DNA of 64,000 nt. It comes from Massospora cicadina. Taxonomy: Eukaryota > Entomophthoromycota > Entomophthoromycetes > Entomophthorales > Entomophthoraceae. This document shows positions 21,657 to 34,489 of this stretch, one piece after another. Each line of letters starts with the position of its first letter. The first letter of the stretch is position 1. A model generated the notes under the pieces. That model did no database searches. It was not told where the DNA came from and was given only the letters and a program-made list of their open reading frames with translations. Where the stretch lies: positions 233,080 to 297,079 of the forward strand of contig JAKSZP010006602.1 of assembly GCA_022478985.1 (NCBI GenBank), given 5' to 3'. The translations under genes were made by a program, and so were the position numbers.

Positions 21657-24600
21657 ATGGGAGGAGCCTTCACAATAGGGATGTTGAAAATCTCTGGACT
21701 CAAGGCCTCGCCATCCTGGGCTAAGAAACTTAGTTTTTTAAAGAATATTTTACCCGTGGACATCCTGGCCATTCAGGAAACCCACTGCCCACACAGTGCC
21801 AAGAAAGCATGGGCAACAATTCTCCTCCCCTCCCTTTCCTTTTGGTCATCGCACTGTGGGTTGCTTATATGTGTGATCCATAATTTTAAATTCATTTTAA
21901 AAAAATTGTACCTCAATGACCATGTGCTTGTAGTGTCCTTTTTGTGGGATGATGAAGTGCATGATATCATTGATATTTATGTCCTGACCTATGCATGGGC
22001 TTTCTGGGAACTTTTGCCAGCCATTACTTCCCTCCCACTTCCCCCTGACCCATTTGTGGTGGGCAACATGAATTGCTGATCCAGCTTAACCACCAACCGC
22101 TGGCGTTCTGCGCCTACCCCCCCTGCAGGGGCGCATCAAACTTTGCGTTCTAAAAGCCACTTTGGGGCCATTTTATAACCTACCTAAACATGCACTGCTG
22201 CTCCCAACATGTCCCATCCCCATGTGCACATGGGCAGCTGGGGTCTATGTCACACATTAACCTTATCTTGCCCAGTTGAACTTTCAGTCTCGGGTTGCAC
22301 ACTTTATGATGACAAAAATCGATTCCTTTGAACATGGGTTGGTGTCAATTTCCTTCTCTTTGTAGCACCCAGTGGCACAAGTGCCAAAGTGGTGCAAGCT
22401 ACATCCAACGGAGCTCACGTTGCCCAGGTTTTCCTCGTGGGTGGACACCAAAACTTTGGCACCATAAATTACCACACCGTTCTGTGCAGACCCACTTACT
22501 ACCTGGTCAACCTTCAAAGTGAACATCATCCACTAGGCACGTCACCTCTCATTGCATCAGTATTGGGCTGCCTCAGCAGTCATTATTCACATGCTCACAG
22601 AAGTGGACCACCTGGAGTCTAATGTACCTCCTTCAGGCTACAGCCCAGCTTGGGATTACAACTGGGCAGAGGTGTCCACTTGAGTCAACGCACTTTAATG
22701 TAACACAAACATTGTATTTGTGTATAGTACAAAGCAAAAATATAATGTCAGGTGACACGTGCTCCACCTATTTTTTTCAAAAATTCTTGCACCTTGACAG
22801 AGCTTGGCTTGCACACAGGTGAGTCGTCTGGACCACTCCGTTGCAAAAACTCCAGCCAAAGTGACAATCAAAGTTTAAAAATATTACTCCGATTTTTATT
22901 GATCCAATCCAGTTGAACAGGCCAAAGTTGAAAAATTTCTCAAAAGTGCACAAATCTGCACCATTTCCTGTTATCTGGATCGATGAATTCAATTTCTCAA
23001 GATGAACTCTGGTATGCCATTTGTGGTGCACCTCACAGGAAATGACCAAGTCCAGATGGGATTGCTTATGAGTTCTATAAAAAATATTTTAACTATAGCT
23101 CCTCTTTGTTGTTAGCCTATTGAATCAGTGCTTGTTAAAAAATTCCTCCTTCCTGGGGGCCAGGAGATGTACACTATAACGCTTTATAAGTAAGGGATAA
23201 GCTGGACTTGGCCAACTGGCGCCCTATTTACTTACTAACACAGATACTAAGTTATCTACTAAAATTATGGCCAACCGCATAGGGGAAGTTGCATCTGATA
23301 TAATCTTCTCTGAGCAATTCAGTTTATTTCCAAGCAGTCTATATGGGACAATATACACATTGTAGCCAACGTCTGCCAATCCACGGCTACTGGAGCACTT
23401 ATTCTTTTAGATCAGCAGAAGGCTTATGATATGGTCAACTGGGATTACCTCAAATCCTGCCTCCACAAGTTCCACCTTCCCCATTGATTCATTAATTGTG
23501 TAATGTTGCTTATGTAATCTGACACAATGTCTGTGCGTGGCCCTGGCTTCCTCACTGATGTGGTTCACCTCAAAGGGGCCTCCACCAAGGGGACCTTTAA
23601 GCCCAATATTGTACAACTTCAGCCTCAACTCATTTTTATTAAATGTGAATTCCCGCCTTACTAGTGTCCATGTGCAAGGCAAACACCAGTTAAGATGCTG
23701 GCATTTGCCAATGCTTGTGTGGTTGGGGTGTCTAACAACCAAGATGAACGCACACTTGAGGTTACTATCCAGGATTACTCCAAGATAAGTAATGCTGCAA
23801 TTAATGCCTCAAAACCTAAAATTATTCTCCTCAGTCGGTTCCAAGACCTCTGGTCACCAGAACCCCAGTTCACACCTGCTTCAGCAGCTAGCTCACAGGT
23901 TTGCTTGCCCTGCCCACCCCATACCGCCCCGCTTGTGCTCCCTTTCTTTCCAAGGCCCAATGCTGGCCTGGGTATGCCATTTGAGTATGTGGCTGGAGGT
24001 GGGAGGGTACGCCTCATCAGTGATGGAGAACCATATTATGGACAACGTCACAAAATGCATCGCTTCCCTAAGAGTCCACCAGACTACCCTCCCAGGCAGA
24101 GTTGTGCTAGCCAACTCTATGCTCCTGTCCAAAGTCTGGTTTGTGGCCCATGCTATCACCTTTCCCCATCTTTCCTCATCTCGTTATACGCCCTCATACA
24201 GGGGTGGCTATGGTTAGGTCGCCCACTGCCAGCGCGCCTGAATGTCATGTTTGGCCCTTGCTAAGTGGTGGTATGGTCCTGCTCAACTTTGAGGCCCATT
24301 CCGCCAAAATACTTTGCACCTGGATCGCTGCAGTCACCAACCCCACACTCCAAGCCTAACACTGGTCATTTGCGTCCTGCTTCAACTTTTCCCGCACCCT
24401 GGGCCTCAGCAATCATACCCACCCCCATTCTCTGTTAAGCTATCTTGCCTCACATCCCTCTGCTGTGGGCCCACATGGGACGTCACCCCACTTTAAACAA
24501 GTACATTCCTCTCCATGTGGAGTACTGAGTGGAGAATTAGCATCTGTGGGCACACCGCCCAGAGGGGTCGCCCTACTCCCCGCTTCAAGCAGTGTACAAG

Positions 24601-25230
24601 GCCAAGCCGTTCTGAACAATTTGATACCCAGGAGGTCCTCTACCATGGCCAGAGTGGAATATCTGGACATGTTGGACATCCCATACTCCCTGGAAACCTA
24701 GAAAGCCATCTGGAAGTACACCCATCCCCCTTTTTCAGCCACAAATTCGTTCCTATGTGTGACGCTGCTTAAAAAAGGGTTTATTATACTGCAGAGTGAT
24801 TCAACGCATCACACTCCTTATGTTTTGTGTAACCAATATGGAACTTTGGTCCACCGCCTGAAAGAGTGCCCCCCTTCAAAAGCAATATGACGCGAGGTTA
24901 AGCGTCTCTCTTGTCAGGATCAAACACAGCCCTTCACCTCTCTAAGGACATCTTCGCCTTGCCCTTGAATTCCCCTATACAATCTTCCCTCTGAGCCTTA
25001 GTGGTTGCAGATGCTATGTGGACTATTCACACGGTTGCCTTGGATGCCATTTCAGGCTATACTCCCACCCTCCAGGAATCTGTACGCCAATTCCAGTCAC
25101 ACCTTATGGACCACTTATAAGCATGGTTGTTTAGTTATCTGCCATCCCGTCAACAACAGTTGGTCTCATCCTGGTTTCTGGTGTGGTTCATACTTAAATC
25201 TTTTTCTTCATATGTGCTCAATAGTGGCAC
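21657..25230 (+). pseudogene. LINE B ORF2 (AP endonuclease-RT), heavily broken
   Basis: The first segment (21657-22079) is open for 140 codons, with LPVDILAIQETHCP (metal-binding Glu) and VGNMNC, where the usual GD(F/M)N reads GNMN. Later pieces include LDQQKAYDMVNWDYL near 23410-23450. The catalytic box reads MLAFANACVVGV near 23695-23730, so FADD has become FANA. LLSKVWFVAHA and a degraded C-terminal finger (near 24820-24870) follow. Two active-site changes plus the broken frame make this copy dead. Confidence 0.8.
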
Positions 25231-25396
25231 AAGCCCCTACTCACAATGCCATTCTTCCTTTAATTGGCATTCGCGCTGGCAACAGGAGACATAATAAGCT
25301 TCTTTGGGGTGCATCTAGCTTATTTTAGCGCTTGATAGTTTTACATATTGGAAGTGTACATCTCATGGTCAGCCTTCCCCAAATAAAATTTAAAAA

Positions 25397-27985
25397 GTTA
25401 GAATTTAAAAAACTCCTAATTTGATGGTGAGGTTGTATATGAAGCCAAATCATTAAGTAGATCAAATTATCCGGTTTATACATTAGCAGGTAAGCTCCAG
25501 ATCTTGGTCTAGAACCATCTGGAAGGCTCAGAAATTTTGGCAGCTTTTATTATAACAAAGCATATGAGAGTAAAAAATAGTATACTTTGCGAAACCTTTA
25601 TTCTATTTATGGGAGTATAATTGAAGAGTAAGAAATAAAGTTTCAAAAGTTCTAATCAAAGCAAGATTTGTGTAGGTGGATTAGGTCCTAAAATCAAATC
25701 CTAGATTGAAAATCTTTGCTAGCAGCTCAATCACATAGCATCAAATTTCGCCATGTCTCTGACCTTGTATTTCTTTATTTTTTGATATTACAAAATTTAA
25801 ATATTTCATTATCACATATAGGTATATTTAAATGGAATATATCAGCTGGAACGGCCCTTTACTTATTTAGTGTTTATCCCTAGAGAAAGGTCACTAATAG
25901 TTTCCAAGGAGTTTTTGGTCCCTTCTTTGGGTAGATAACCAGACCTTCTTTTGGGACTCTCTATACCTGGAATAGGGCGTTAGCTGTGACATCTTTATCG
26001 TGATTGAAATTAGAGGGTCAACAGGGCGCTAGCCCCATTTCAATAACAATAAATTTATCTGATTTAATTTCTTCTCCAGAATCTTCTTCCTACAGAAAAA
26101 ACTAAACCCTCATCAGACAGGGATCTCAGTAATATGGTAATGATTAGCAACGTCCATCTAACCATCAGATAGGAAACTATGTTTTTGGAACCCAGAAACA
26201 CTGTTATAAACAGTAATAAGACAAAATAAACAAACCTTTCATAAGCTCTTGTAGGTCTAGCCTTGAAACAATTTTTGTTTACTGATAACCCTGAGAATCC
26301 TCACCTGACCTCTACAATGCTTTGCCGCTTTTTTGAAGTTGAGAAATTATTATTACATTATGGCAGTAGGTATGCTACTGCACACTTGCTGTTGAACCAT
26401 TTAACTGATTGAATGATTTTTTATTAGATCATCAATTATTTATGTTGGACTAAAACTAAGGCTTCGCGCCTTAGTAATTAAGTATCAAAGTTTATGAATG
26501 TAGTAGATCAATCGACTCATAAATTTTGAATTACTAGAAATGATGTGTACTTGTAGCCTTGTAATTCAACTATATATTTTATTCAATGACACATATGGCC
26601 TTTAAGAGTAAGTCAAAATTAAATTCTAGCGTTGAATGGGGTATATTTAAACATATTTTAAATAATAGACAAATATTCATAGGCGCCATGCTTCTGAAGT
26701 TCAGAAGATTGGCAGCTTAGCCTTTCTGAGATGCACTATAAGTGGCTCTTTATTAGAACAATTTATTTACACCAAAAGAAATTAAACCACAGAGGTGGAG
26801 CAGGGTGTACAGCAGGAAGCCTCAGATGTGGAGAAAAGCCTCAGAAACCTTGCATGAAAGCCACTGGTTAGATTGTGGTGAAAGGAGAGAAATATGGCGA
26901 AAGTGCATCTAGCATCTAAATAACCATATATATAGCATTAAATCTGACAGAAAAGAGACAGTTTCGTTTCAGTTAAATTGCAGTAGTAGTTTCAAATAAA
27001 ACAAATTCTTATAATTTATTTTTGATGTATTACGTCTAATAACTTTACTACATCTATGAGGGAGATCATAGGGCGGTTAATTATAGTAAATGTAGTATAA
27101 GAAGAGTACAGCTTTATTCTTAACTTCTAGAGTTTATGTTACAAAGCGCATCTGTTGGTCTATTGTATTTATACAATTAACAACTAAAACTCTATTTTTA
27201 TCTGTTTAACGAGGAACCAACCAATATAGAAGCAAAATATTAAGCACTGGCACTCACGGCTGGGATAGCAGATGATGCACACATTGAAAAATAAAGCAAC
27301 CTAGCTCAATATCAATCTTTTAGAACCATACAGCACCTACAGAAAACACTGAGATAATTGCGTCCCATTAATACTATAATGAAGTTTTTATATTACCCTC
27401 CCTAATGAAATAATCTCTCATGAATGACTGAAATGGGTAGAGAAGCAGATTTATAGGGGTTTCTAATTGCAAAGCCAGGCAAATTAGCCATTGTGTCCCT
27501 TTGTATTGTCAACATGACCAATATTCTCTGTGAGCAAAATATTTAGCCCATAACCAACTAAGTGTAGCTAAAATTAGGAGCCTAATTTTTATTGAGAATA
27601 ATTCCTTATGTAATTGAGTTCTGCATCCTAATACCAGAAACTCACAGATGACTAATGCACACCATTATGCACTATTACTGAGTTAGTTGATCTCTTAAGT
27701 AGCTCAAGAAAGGAGGCGCAAGAATTCATTTATTGTTTATAAGATAACTTTGGAAAAGTCTAAAACTAGTTTAGAGGCTAATAAGAATTTTGCCATGTGG
27801 GGCTAACAAACAAGTATTTGAATTAAGGCTTAAATTTAACAACAGATTGCACAGTATTAAACTTTCTTGTATGAGAGTGAGGTAACAAATAATTGGTCAA
27901 CATCATAACTCAGACTTCTATGCAGTCTTTAGAATTATTGAGAATTAACCATGAGGGCCTATTGAAACATTAAGTAAATAAATAA
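25397..27985. other. No recognisable gene
   Basis: AT-rich non-coding. A block near 26005-26040 (GAGGGTCAACAGGGCGCTAG then CCCC) matches the repeat core at 30345-30370 and 30505-30535. Otherwise nothing supported. Confidence 0.4.
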
Positions 27986-28280
27986 TAAGTTTTCAAATAA
28001 TGTGTATGACTAGCATCATGAATTAATGTGGATTTGATCTCGCCCTTCACAGATTTATCAGGTGTCAGACAAAGGTTTCTACTGGTGGATAGTAGGTTTA
28101 ACAACATGAACAGCTTACCCATGAGATATTAGAAAATTTGAGTCCCAATATGAAGGAAAATAAACACTTTTTTGGTGGAGTTAACTCACTTCAGGTTTCA
28201 AATCAAATTTGTTTTCTTCATTTTATTTTAGTAATGTCCATCCACTGGACAGCTTGCCTCAATTAGTATAAATTTGGCAA
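27986..28280 (+). mobile_element. SINE copy 2, diverged
   Basis: Collinear with the SINE at 38358-38663 read on its minus strand. Shared blocks: GTGTATGACTA (27998-28010), a degenerate B-box region GGATTTGATCTCGCCC, GGTTTAACAACA, TTGAGTCCCAATATGAAGG, GGTGGAGTTAACTC, and TTTTAGTAATGTCCATCCAC followed by TGGACAGCTT near 28227-28257. The TTTC microsatellite of the other copy is absent. No clear target-site duplication. Confidence 0.75.
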
Positions 28281-28594
28281 ATAATATTGATGACTAAGCG
28301 CCCAGTATTTTGAGATGATTGATGATTTTACACAAGGAACCAATTGTTGGCGCGCAAAATTGAGGTCAAGAAACTGCTACTAAGAAAAATCAAATTTAGA
28401 AGAGATATTGAGTTGTCAAATCACTGAACTTAATGAAGACGTTTTTTTATAAAATGAGTCAAATATATCTACATGGAGCATTAAACAATTTTTAATTTTA
28501 ATAAGAGATTTATAAAGCAATTTTTAATCTTTAGCATCAAACTTTCAGTCAAAATGAGGAAAATTGCAAAATTGATAGTAAATAAAACCACTTA

Positions 28595-29010
28595 TACTGT
28601 GTCATGTTCCATGACATAATTTCTGGAGTGGGTCACAAGGATAAGGAGGAGATAAGACAGACCAGAGGTTTCAAGTTAGCCGCCCTCCATGACCTTAGAT
28701 ACACAGTAGATAAACACTGGTGAGGCCAAGCAGGTTCAGATTATTACCCAGGAGTTGTGTGATGGGATCCTAGATGTTACATTGATGGGGTTGAAGATTT
28801 CCCTTTTTTAATGAAAATGATGATGTTTGTTACATTATATTTCTGAATTTGGATTGAATTTATTTATGAAATTTACTATTACAGATAATATTAGCGTTCA
28901 GTTGGATTTAAAGTCTTGAGTTTGTGTATACTCAAGCTATAAAACTACCATCAGTATTAGTCGTTCTATTGGCCAGAGTTGTTCCAATCCCAACAAATTG
29001 TTTGATGATC
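28595..29010 (+). repeat. Dispersed non-coding repeat, copy 2
   Basis: Counterpart of 18230-18640; the best-preserved shared block is TATACTCAAGCTATA near 28927-28942. Function unknown. Confidence 0.4.
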
Positions 29011-29929
29011 AGATTTCCAATTACCTTAAGTTAGTTTTATCACTGACCAATCTATATGTTTATCATTTTTTTCTAAAAAAGCTGTTTTTATAAATTTACC
29101 TTGTCCATGTTACCATTTGCTGCCTTTGTGGGTTACCTCCTCTTGGGTGCAATTGGGGTTTATTTGTATACTCTGAAGGTGTTGAAACCATACTAGGTGG
29201 CTTTAATATGCCTTTATTATATCCTAGTTGTAGAGAGTTTAAGACACTCTCCTCATATTATATAAACAACCTTATTTTTATACTTGTGGGGATTTTTTAT
29301 GTGTGGTTTTCCTTCATAGCAGTAATCAAGTGCGTTTACTGATTACTGTGCCCACTAGTCTTCTCACCTCATAGTTATCATTTCTTTTGGCAATGGAAAG
29401 CTCTGTGTTATCCTTTGAGGCTACCCACAGTAGGGCTCCTGCCTCCCTGCATGTAATTGGCAGTTTTGGAACATTTTATTCCTGCTAACCAGGCTCTAAT
29501 TTTTTTAAAAGCTTCTTTTTAGATTTAAGTAAAACCTGCACTCACTCGACCTTTCAGTCATGAAGGGGTAGTGTTGGTGTTCACCCAGTGCCTTTGAGTG
29601 GGAGATAAAGGTTTAAAACTTCTTCTAAAAGAGGGAAAACCTATGTTCTTTTCATTCCAAACCTTCCATGCGTTCTGTGCACCCAATCAGTCTGGACGCA
29701 TTTTAGGGGATTTATTTATATTTTTGGTTGCTTAAAGGCCCTATTTTATACCTACATCTTCAGAAAGTCATTTTACAAAAAATAAAGCATTTTGAGTTAG
29801 TCAATGTATACTAGGGTATGGCAGGTTCCACTTTTATTTATGATCCTATGATTGGTTCCCTTCTTGGTAAATTCCACAAACCACTTGAATGGGGCTCTAT
29901 TAATTTAAACATAAATGTTTTACCAGCAG
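29011..29929. other. No recognisable gene
   Basis: AT-rich; the short open frame near 29818-30057 matches no family I know and overlaps a repeat, so I do not call it a gene. Confidence 0.35.
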
Positions 29930-30560
29930 GGACCCCTACAAATACCACCCTTGGAAACATGAATTTCTTTAGTAAATGGAGGCTTCTTTGTTTCCATATC
30001 TTCCTTTTTGTGAGCACTGGAGGGTTGTCAGGGTATTACGCCCAAATTATTGATTAAAGATTTCAGAAGTTTCGCCGCAAAGGTTTCATTGGAGGAAACT
30101 TCTATAAGTACTAGCCTGGGAATTATATGGTTTTCTTCTAAATTTAAGTAGTTTCTCAAAGTTCGCCTTTCAGGTTTGGGGCAACTTGGGCTTGCCAGGG
30201 TTCAGCTTTTTTATTAATTAGACGTTTTAAAAGGCATACTAATGTTGTTTAACCCATAACCACCCTAAAAATATCTTCTTGGAAGGCCTAATTTTCTTTT
30301 AAAGTTTGCAGCATCATCTAGTGCCACGCCTTTGCATTTGGGGAAACTTGAGGGTCAGCAGGGGATTATACTAGCGTTTTAATTAGATATCTTGATATTT
30401 CAGGGTTGTTTCACCCATGACCCACCTATATATACTATTCACAAAAGACCTAATTCTCTTTAAAAATGACGTCATCTCCTGATGCTACGCCTTTGCTCTT
30501 AGGACCACTTGTGGGTCAGAAGGGGTCTAGCCCCAAAGTTTTTACTAAAATTATCCATTA
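29930..30560 (+). repeat. Degenerate tandem-like repeat, unit about 165 bp
   Basis: At least two head-to-tail units (about 30245-30415 and 30410-30560). Each runs: CCCA(T)AACCACC/GACCCACC, an A/T block, a CCTAATT-CTTTTAAA block, TGC(C)ACGCCTTTGC, then a GGGTCAG-AGGGG...TAG block. A weaker unit may start near 29930. The core also occurs at 26005-26040. Could be internal LTR repeats or a decayed satellite. Confidence 0.5.
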
Positions 30561-30633
30561 AACTCCCCATTTTGGACCTAAAATTCATTAACATTGTGAA
30601 CCCTTAGCAGAAGGTGGTCTAGAAGTCTTTATA

Positions 30634-31180
30634 ATGGATAACACTGAACAAACAACTTTTGTTTCAGGTTTGACGTCTGAGAAAACAGAAAACGCCATTT
30701 TTAATGTTAATTCTATAGATAAAAACGAGCTGATTAAAAGCTATTGCAGGTCAAGCCTAAAAATAATTCCCGTTCATCATATCACTCCTGAAAATCCCTG
30801 GCTGACCCTCACTATATTTGCTGACTCTGGAGGTTGATAAAGAACTAAGGGTACAATATGCCATTTTGTATAATACTGCAGAAGGTACTGTGGGGTATAT
30901 ACTTTTAGTGGTAAGAGTGGCAAATTATTCTGCGCCACTATTTGATGAAAAACCTTATTTTGATGGCGTGATTAAGCCAAATAAAGACCACACTGATATA
31001 CTATTGTTTGTATCAAATATTATAAAGACTATTCTGGTTGCTTTCTGATCTCTGCTACTCTTTCTCCCCCCCTTAGGGAAGTTTAGGACAACACTTTTGG
31101 TGGATACCAGAATCTCTGAGTACTTCATTGGTCTAGACCTAGCTGACTACCTTGAGTTAAACTACTTTACTGGTAGAATG
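30634..31180 (+). pseudogene. Unassigned reading frames ending in a protease-like segment
   Basis: Two overlapping frames (30634-30837 and 30818-31048) look protein-like in composition but match no family I can name. After a stop, LLVDTRISEYFIGLDLADYL near 31095-31155 resembles a retroviral aspartic protease active-site region (D-T-G-A-S reading D-T-R-I-S). Element E begins immediately after. It may be the truncated end of another element's Gag-protease region; low confidence. Confidence 0.3.
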
Positions 31181-31181
31181 G

Positions 31182-32246
31182 TGTTGGGGTTTACTATGCC
31201 CACAAATCCAATCTATTTTTTATAAAACCATCTGCTTTATCTTCTAAAGGTAATTTACTTTTTTTATGTGAGTTATCATAAGAAATGATAAAAATTGTTT
31301 GGCGTAATTCCTAATGGGATTTTATTAATCTGTTAAGATTTTATTTAGATGGATTACTGATGTTCCACCAAGGATGGTCCTTGACAATTAACAAGTGATT
31401 TGATTAATAATTTTGTTTGGTAATTAGATCTTATTGTAGGAGTCAATTTGTGGTTGTCACCAATTGACTAAGGATTTAATATTAGTTGCTGGGCATTGCT
31501 GACGCTTTGGGTAGCAATTTTTGAGTTAGCCTTTTAGGTAACGTGACTGCTGTTAATGGGTAAAAGGTCCCATTATCTAATCAGTTTGCTAACCTAATAA
31601 AAATAATACACTGGGGTCGATTGAAGGCGTTGGGACACGTTCTCTAATCTTCCCAGAAGAGGTCACATTCTAGTTGGCAGAAAATTTACAACTAGACGGA
31701 CAAAGAAGATCATTGTAGGAGGCGACTTCAGAGGGCTAATCCATCAGTGAAGGCTGCCGTTTTTAGAATTGGGTGCCTAGAAGAGTTGGGCGATGTATTA
31801 CCCTATATTTTCCCTTGTTTTTAATAAATAGAATCCAAAAAAGTCTATAGATAATTTTAACTGTTATATATTTGTGTATCATTTACTCTTGGGATTAAAG
31901 TTAAGGTTACGATATCTTTTGTCTAAATATTGTTGTTCAAGTTCTCCGTGGCTCCTGCATCAAGAGAGAAGAAGTTCCCTTAGAACCTCTGAATCTACCG
32001 ATACTAGGTTAAGTATTGTGTAGAATAGTGAATAAAGAAGTTCCCTTGCTTTCCAGAAGTACCTTTTATGGATAAGAAGGAAGAGCTTTAGTACCAGTCT
32101 AGCGTTGGAGTTAAAACTCAATTTTGTTGTGTGAAGCTCAACTAATATGTTAGTCTTCATACTATTATCAACCCATTAAACTATTATCAACAATATAATT
32201 CAACTTAACCATTAGAGCCTGTGCATAAAATGAAAAAAAGTTTATA
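31182..32246 (+). repeat. 5' LTR of element E (ends approximate)
   Basis: About 1.06 kb. Begins TGTTGGGG. Aligns with 38226-39620, for example TAATACACTGGGGT near 31604-31617, GAGGGCTAATCCATCAG near 31731, CTTAGAACCTCTGAA near 31979-31993 and CTATTATCAACAATATAATT near 32181-32200. An alternative start near 31250 would give flanks of TAAAG on both sides, but homology clearly extends upstream of that point. Confidence 0.75.
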
Positions 32247-32248
32247 GC

Positions 32249-32267
32249 TGGTGCTCACTACAGGGGG
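32249..32267 (+). promoter_or_regulatory. Primer-binding-like site of element E
   Basis: TGGTGCTCACTACAGGGGG just inside the 5' LTR, starting with the TGG that pairs with tRNA CCA ends. Nearly identical sites lie in F and H. Confidence 0.6.
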
Positions 32268-32334
32268 TAGTTGAGTTAGCAAACCAAAGATCACATAAGA
32301 AAGTACAGCGTGATGACATACAAGAATGAACTTC

Positions 32335-33520
32335 ATAAGCTGTGGGTGGAATTAAAAGCCATTAATAAGAATGCGCTGAACTCGGCATCACAAGCTAATC
32401 TAGATAATTTAAATGAGTGAGTGACAAAAACTGATAAGGAAATAGAACAAGTCTCAAAGGTAAACAGTGATCTGTATAAAAAGGTCACCTCATTGAAATA
32501 GAAGGTTACTGAATTAAATAAAGTGTTACCATTCCAGTAAACTGAGAGGGGATGGATAGAGAACTCTTCTGTCAGATTCATGATACCTATCGCAGATTTT
32601 AACGCACTTACAAGAACTCAAAAATAACAAGTTTGATTGCATTTAAATTGAAGCGAGCTAGGCCTACAACAAGATGCATTAAAGTACATCTGGGAAGGTA
32701 TAATCCCTGAGAAATCTGCCTGAAGGTAGCTGAAAATTGGAGATGTCTCCCAAAAGTGCACCTTTCATTAATCAGGTTGCTGAGCAGGAATATTCTGCCA
32801 CAGTAGCAACAAAGGAATTTTGAAATACGCGAAATTACATATGTTTCACCAGGATAGTGCACTTTCATTTTTCAACTTATTTGAAAGGCTGGTGTTTGGA
32901 TATGGTGAATGGCAAAAAACAGTAACTGTGATAAACTGCTTAGATACTAACTGACAAAATCTGGTGTTGCCTTATCTTAATAGGGACAATTGGACATACA
33001 GCGACGCCAAAGAAGCAATTACAACTGAGTTTGGTAGTCCTGAGTGGATGGCTAACTGAAAATTGAAGTTTATGTAAATCAATTCAAGAAGGATGAAACA
33101 TTAGCTAACCACTGAAAATTTTACCAGGAAGCATAAATCCTGGCTATTGCGAAGTTTTATCAGATTTTGATGCATGTATAGCAATAAAAACGGTGCTATG
33201 GCCTTACAGAGATTTGCAGCATGATATGAATTTGGCGCTTGCAAACCAAAATTCCACATCACAGATAGTGATTATCTCATTATGTAAGGAGAAAAATTTA
33301 AAGAACATTATAAAAAAATTCAAATCCATTCCCGCCAGAACTCAGGATACAATGAGAATTGCTGAACCTAATAAGTAACAATAGTTTCAAGTTTATAATA
33401 AGAAATAAGCCTGAAGGATCGAAATGAGAAGAAAAAACTTAAACACGCTGCCACCAATATGGAAAACTTAGGCATATAGTTGCTCAACGTTGGTATAAGA
33501 AGCCTAACGAGTAAGTTAAT
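32335..33520 (+). pseudogene. Element E Gag with degraded zinc knuckle
   Basis: The N-terminal part (32335-32540) has a heptad-like charged stretch (LHKLWVELKAINKNAL, then VTKTDKEIEQVSKVNSDLYK), likely coiled coil. The capsid-like part near 32880-33130 has FGYGEWQKTVTVINCLDT, NRDNWTYSDAKEAITTEFG and QFKKDETLANH. The knuckle near 33440-33505 reads CHQYGKLRHIVAQRW, so two of three Cys are lost (Tyr and Arg in their place). Frames change repeatedly. Confidence 0.7.
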
Positions 33521-33982
33521 CTGGTACAGGCTTAAGAAAAGGAAACTGGCCAGGAATTAGAAAAGGCCAGAAGTTTAGTTGCAGAACAATTTAGCAATGT
33601 GATCAAACTTGTTCCCCTGATATATTTAGAGATTACCTGAATATTTCTGATCTATTTGTAGATGAAGACACGCCTGATCCGCTATATCAGGTGTTATTTT
33701 GGATGTAAATGCAATCACTTGAGCAAAAGCGAATGGAATATACCCTGAAATCATGAAAAAAGTTGTTTGGACATACACTCGTCAGTTAGTGGATAAGATA
33801 TGAATTTCCAAAAGCATGGAAGGATTACAAAAACAAAACTTAATGAAAATTTTTCTCTCCTATTTGCACAATCAAGGAATCCTTTCCTGTTTTCTCTGCA
33901 AAATTAATTATTACTCTAGATTTTAAATAATCCTGCAATTAACTCAGTAAACACCTTATTAAAATACTTTTAGTGTACATAT

Positions 33983-34320
33983 ATGACCTTTTTATTCAAT
34001 CAAGTAAGATTAAGAGCGATAATTGACAGCAGCGAACCCTTTAATTTTGTTTTGACCAAGTTGGTGAAACAAGTTAATCTTTCTCTGGATTTAGAGCAAA
34101 AAAGGAATATGGAACTGCTGGACTGGATACCGCAACTTCTTGTGGAGCATATAGTGCACTGCCATTTCAGTTTGGATCACTGGTTGTATCAGCTTCCGCC
34201 ATAGCGTAAGCAAATCAAGGTTATGACGCCCTCATTGGAATAAAATTCCTGAGAAAGTATGTTGTCAAATGCAATTTGAGGAGAATACCTGACGTTTTGG
34301 GGGCAAACCTATCCTTGGTA
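33983..34320 (+). pseudogene. Element E aspartic protease
   Basis: RAIIDSSEPFNFVLTKLV near 34010-34065 carries the catalytic Asp, with D-S-S in place of D-S-G. The second motif GYDALIGIKFLRKYVV lies near 34220-34265 after a frameshift. The motif order and spacing match element F (6127-6510) and element H (near 60050). Confidence 0.75.
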
Positions 34321-34489
34321 TATCAGCAGAGAGGAGAAACTATGTTGACAAAGAAGAAGAATTTTAAATCTAATTTACATTAAAGGCATAATTCCTATCC
34401 AATTCAAGTTGATTGGTCAAAAAGTATGGAAATGCTAAAAGAAATTCTCAAAAACTGTGGGATACCATTGAGGTTTAAAATAACAAATA

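Larger units (their letters stand above)
20177..25396 (+). mobile_element. LINE B, decayed near-full-length relative of LINE A
   Basis: Collinear with LINE A from the 5' UTR (TTTTCTCTCTC near 20183) through ORF1, ORF2 and the 3' end (CCCCAAATAAAATTTAAAAAG near 25377-25397). It carries many more stops and frameshifts than A and its RT catalytic box is mutated. No clean target-site duplication was found: the flanks share only an imprecise TTAGAA...TTTAAA pattern, so both ends are approximate. Confidence 0.85.

Noticed and set aside
29818..30057. 79-codon plus-strand frame starting MAGSTFIYDP
   Set aside because: No family motif, overlaps a degenerate repeat, and no supporting context.
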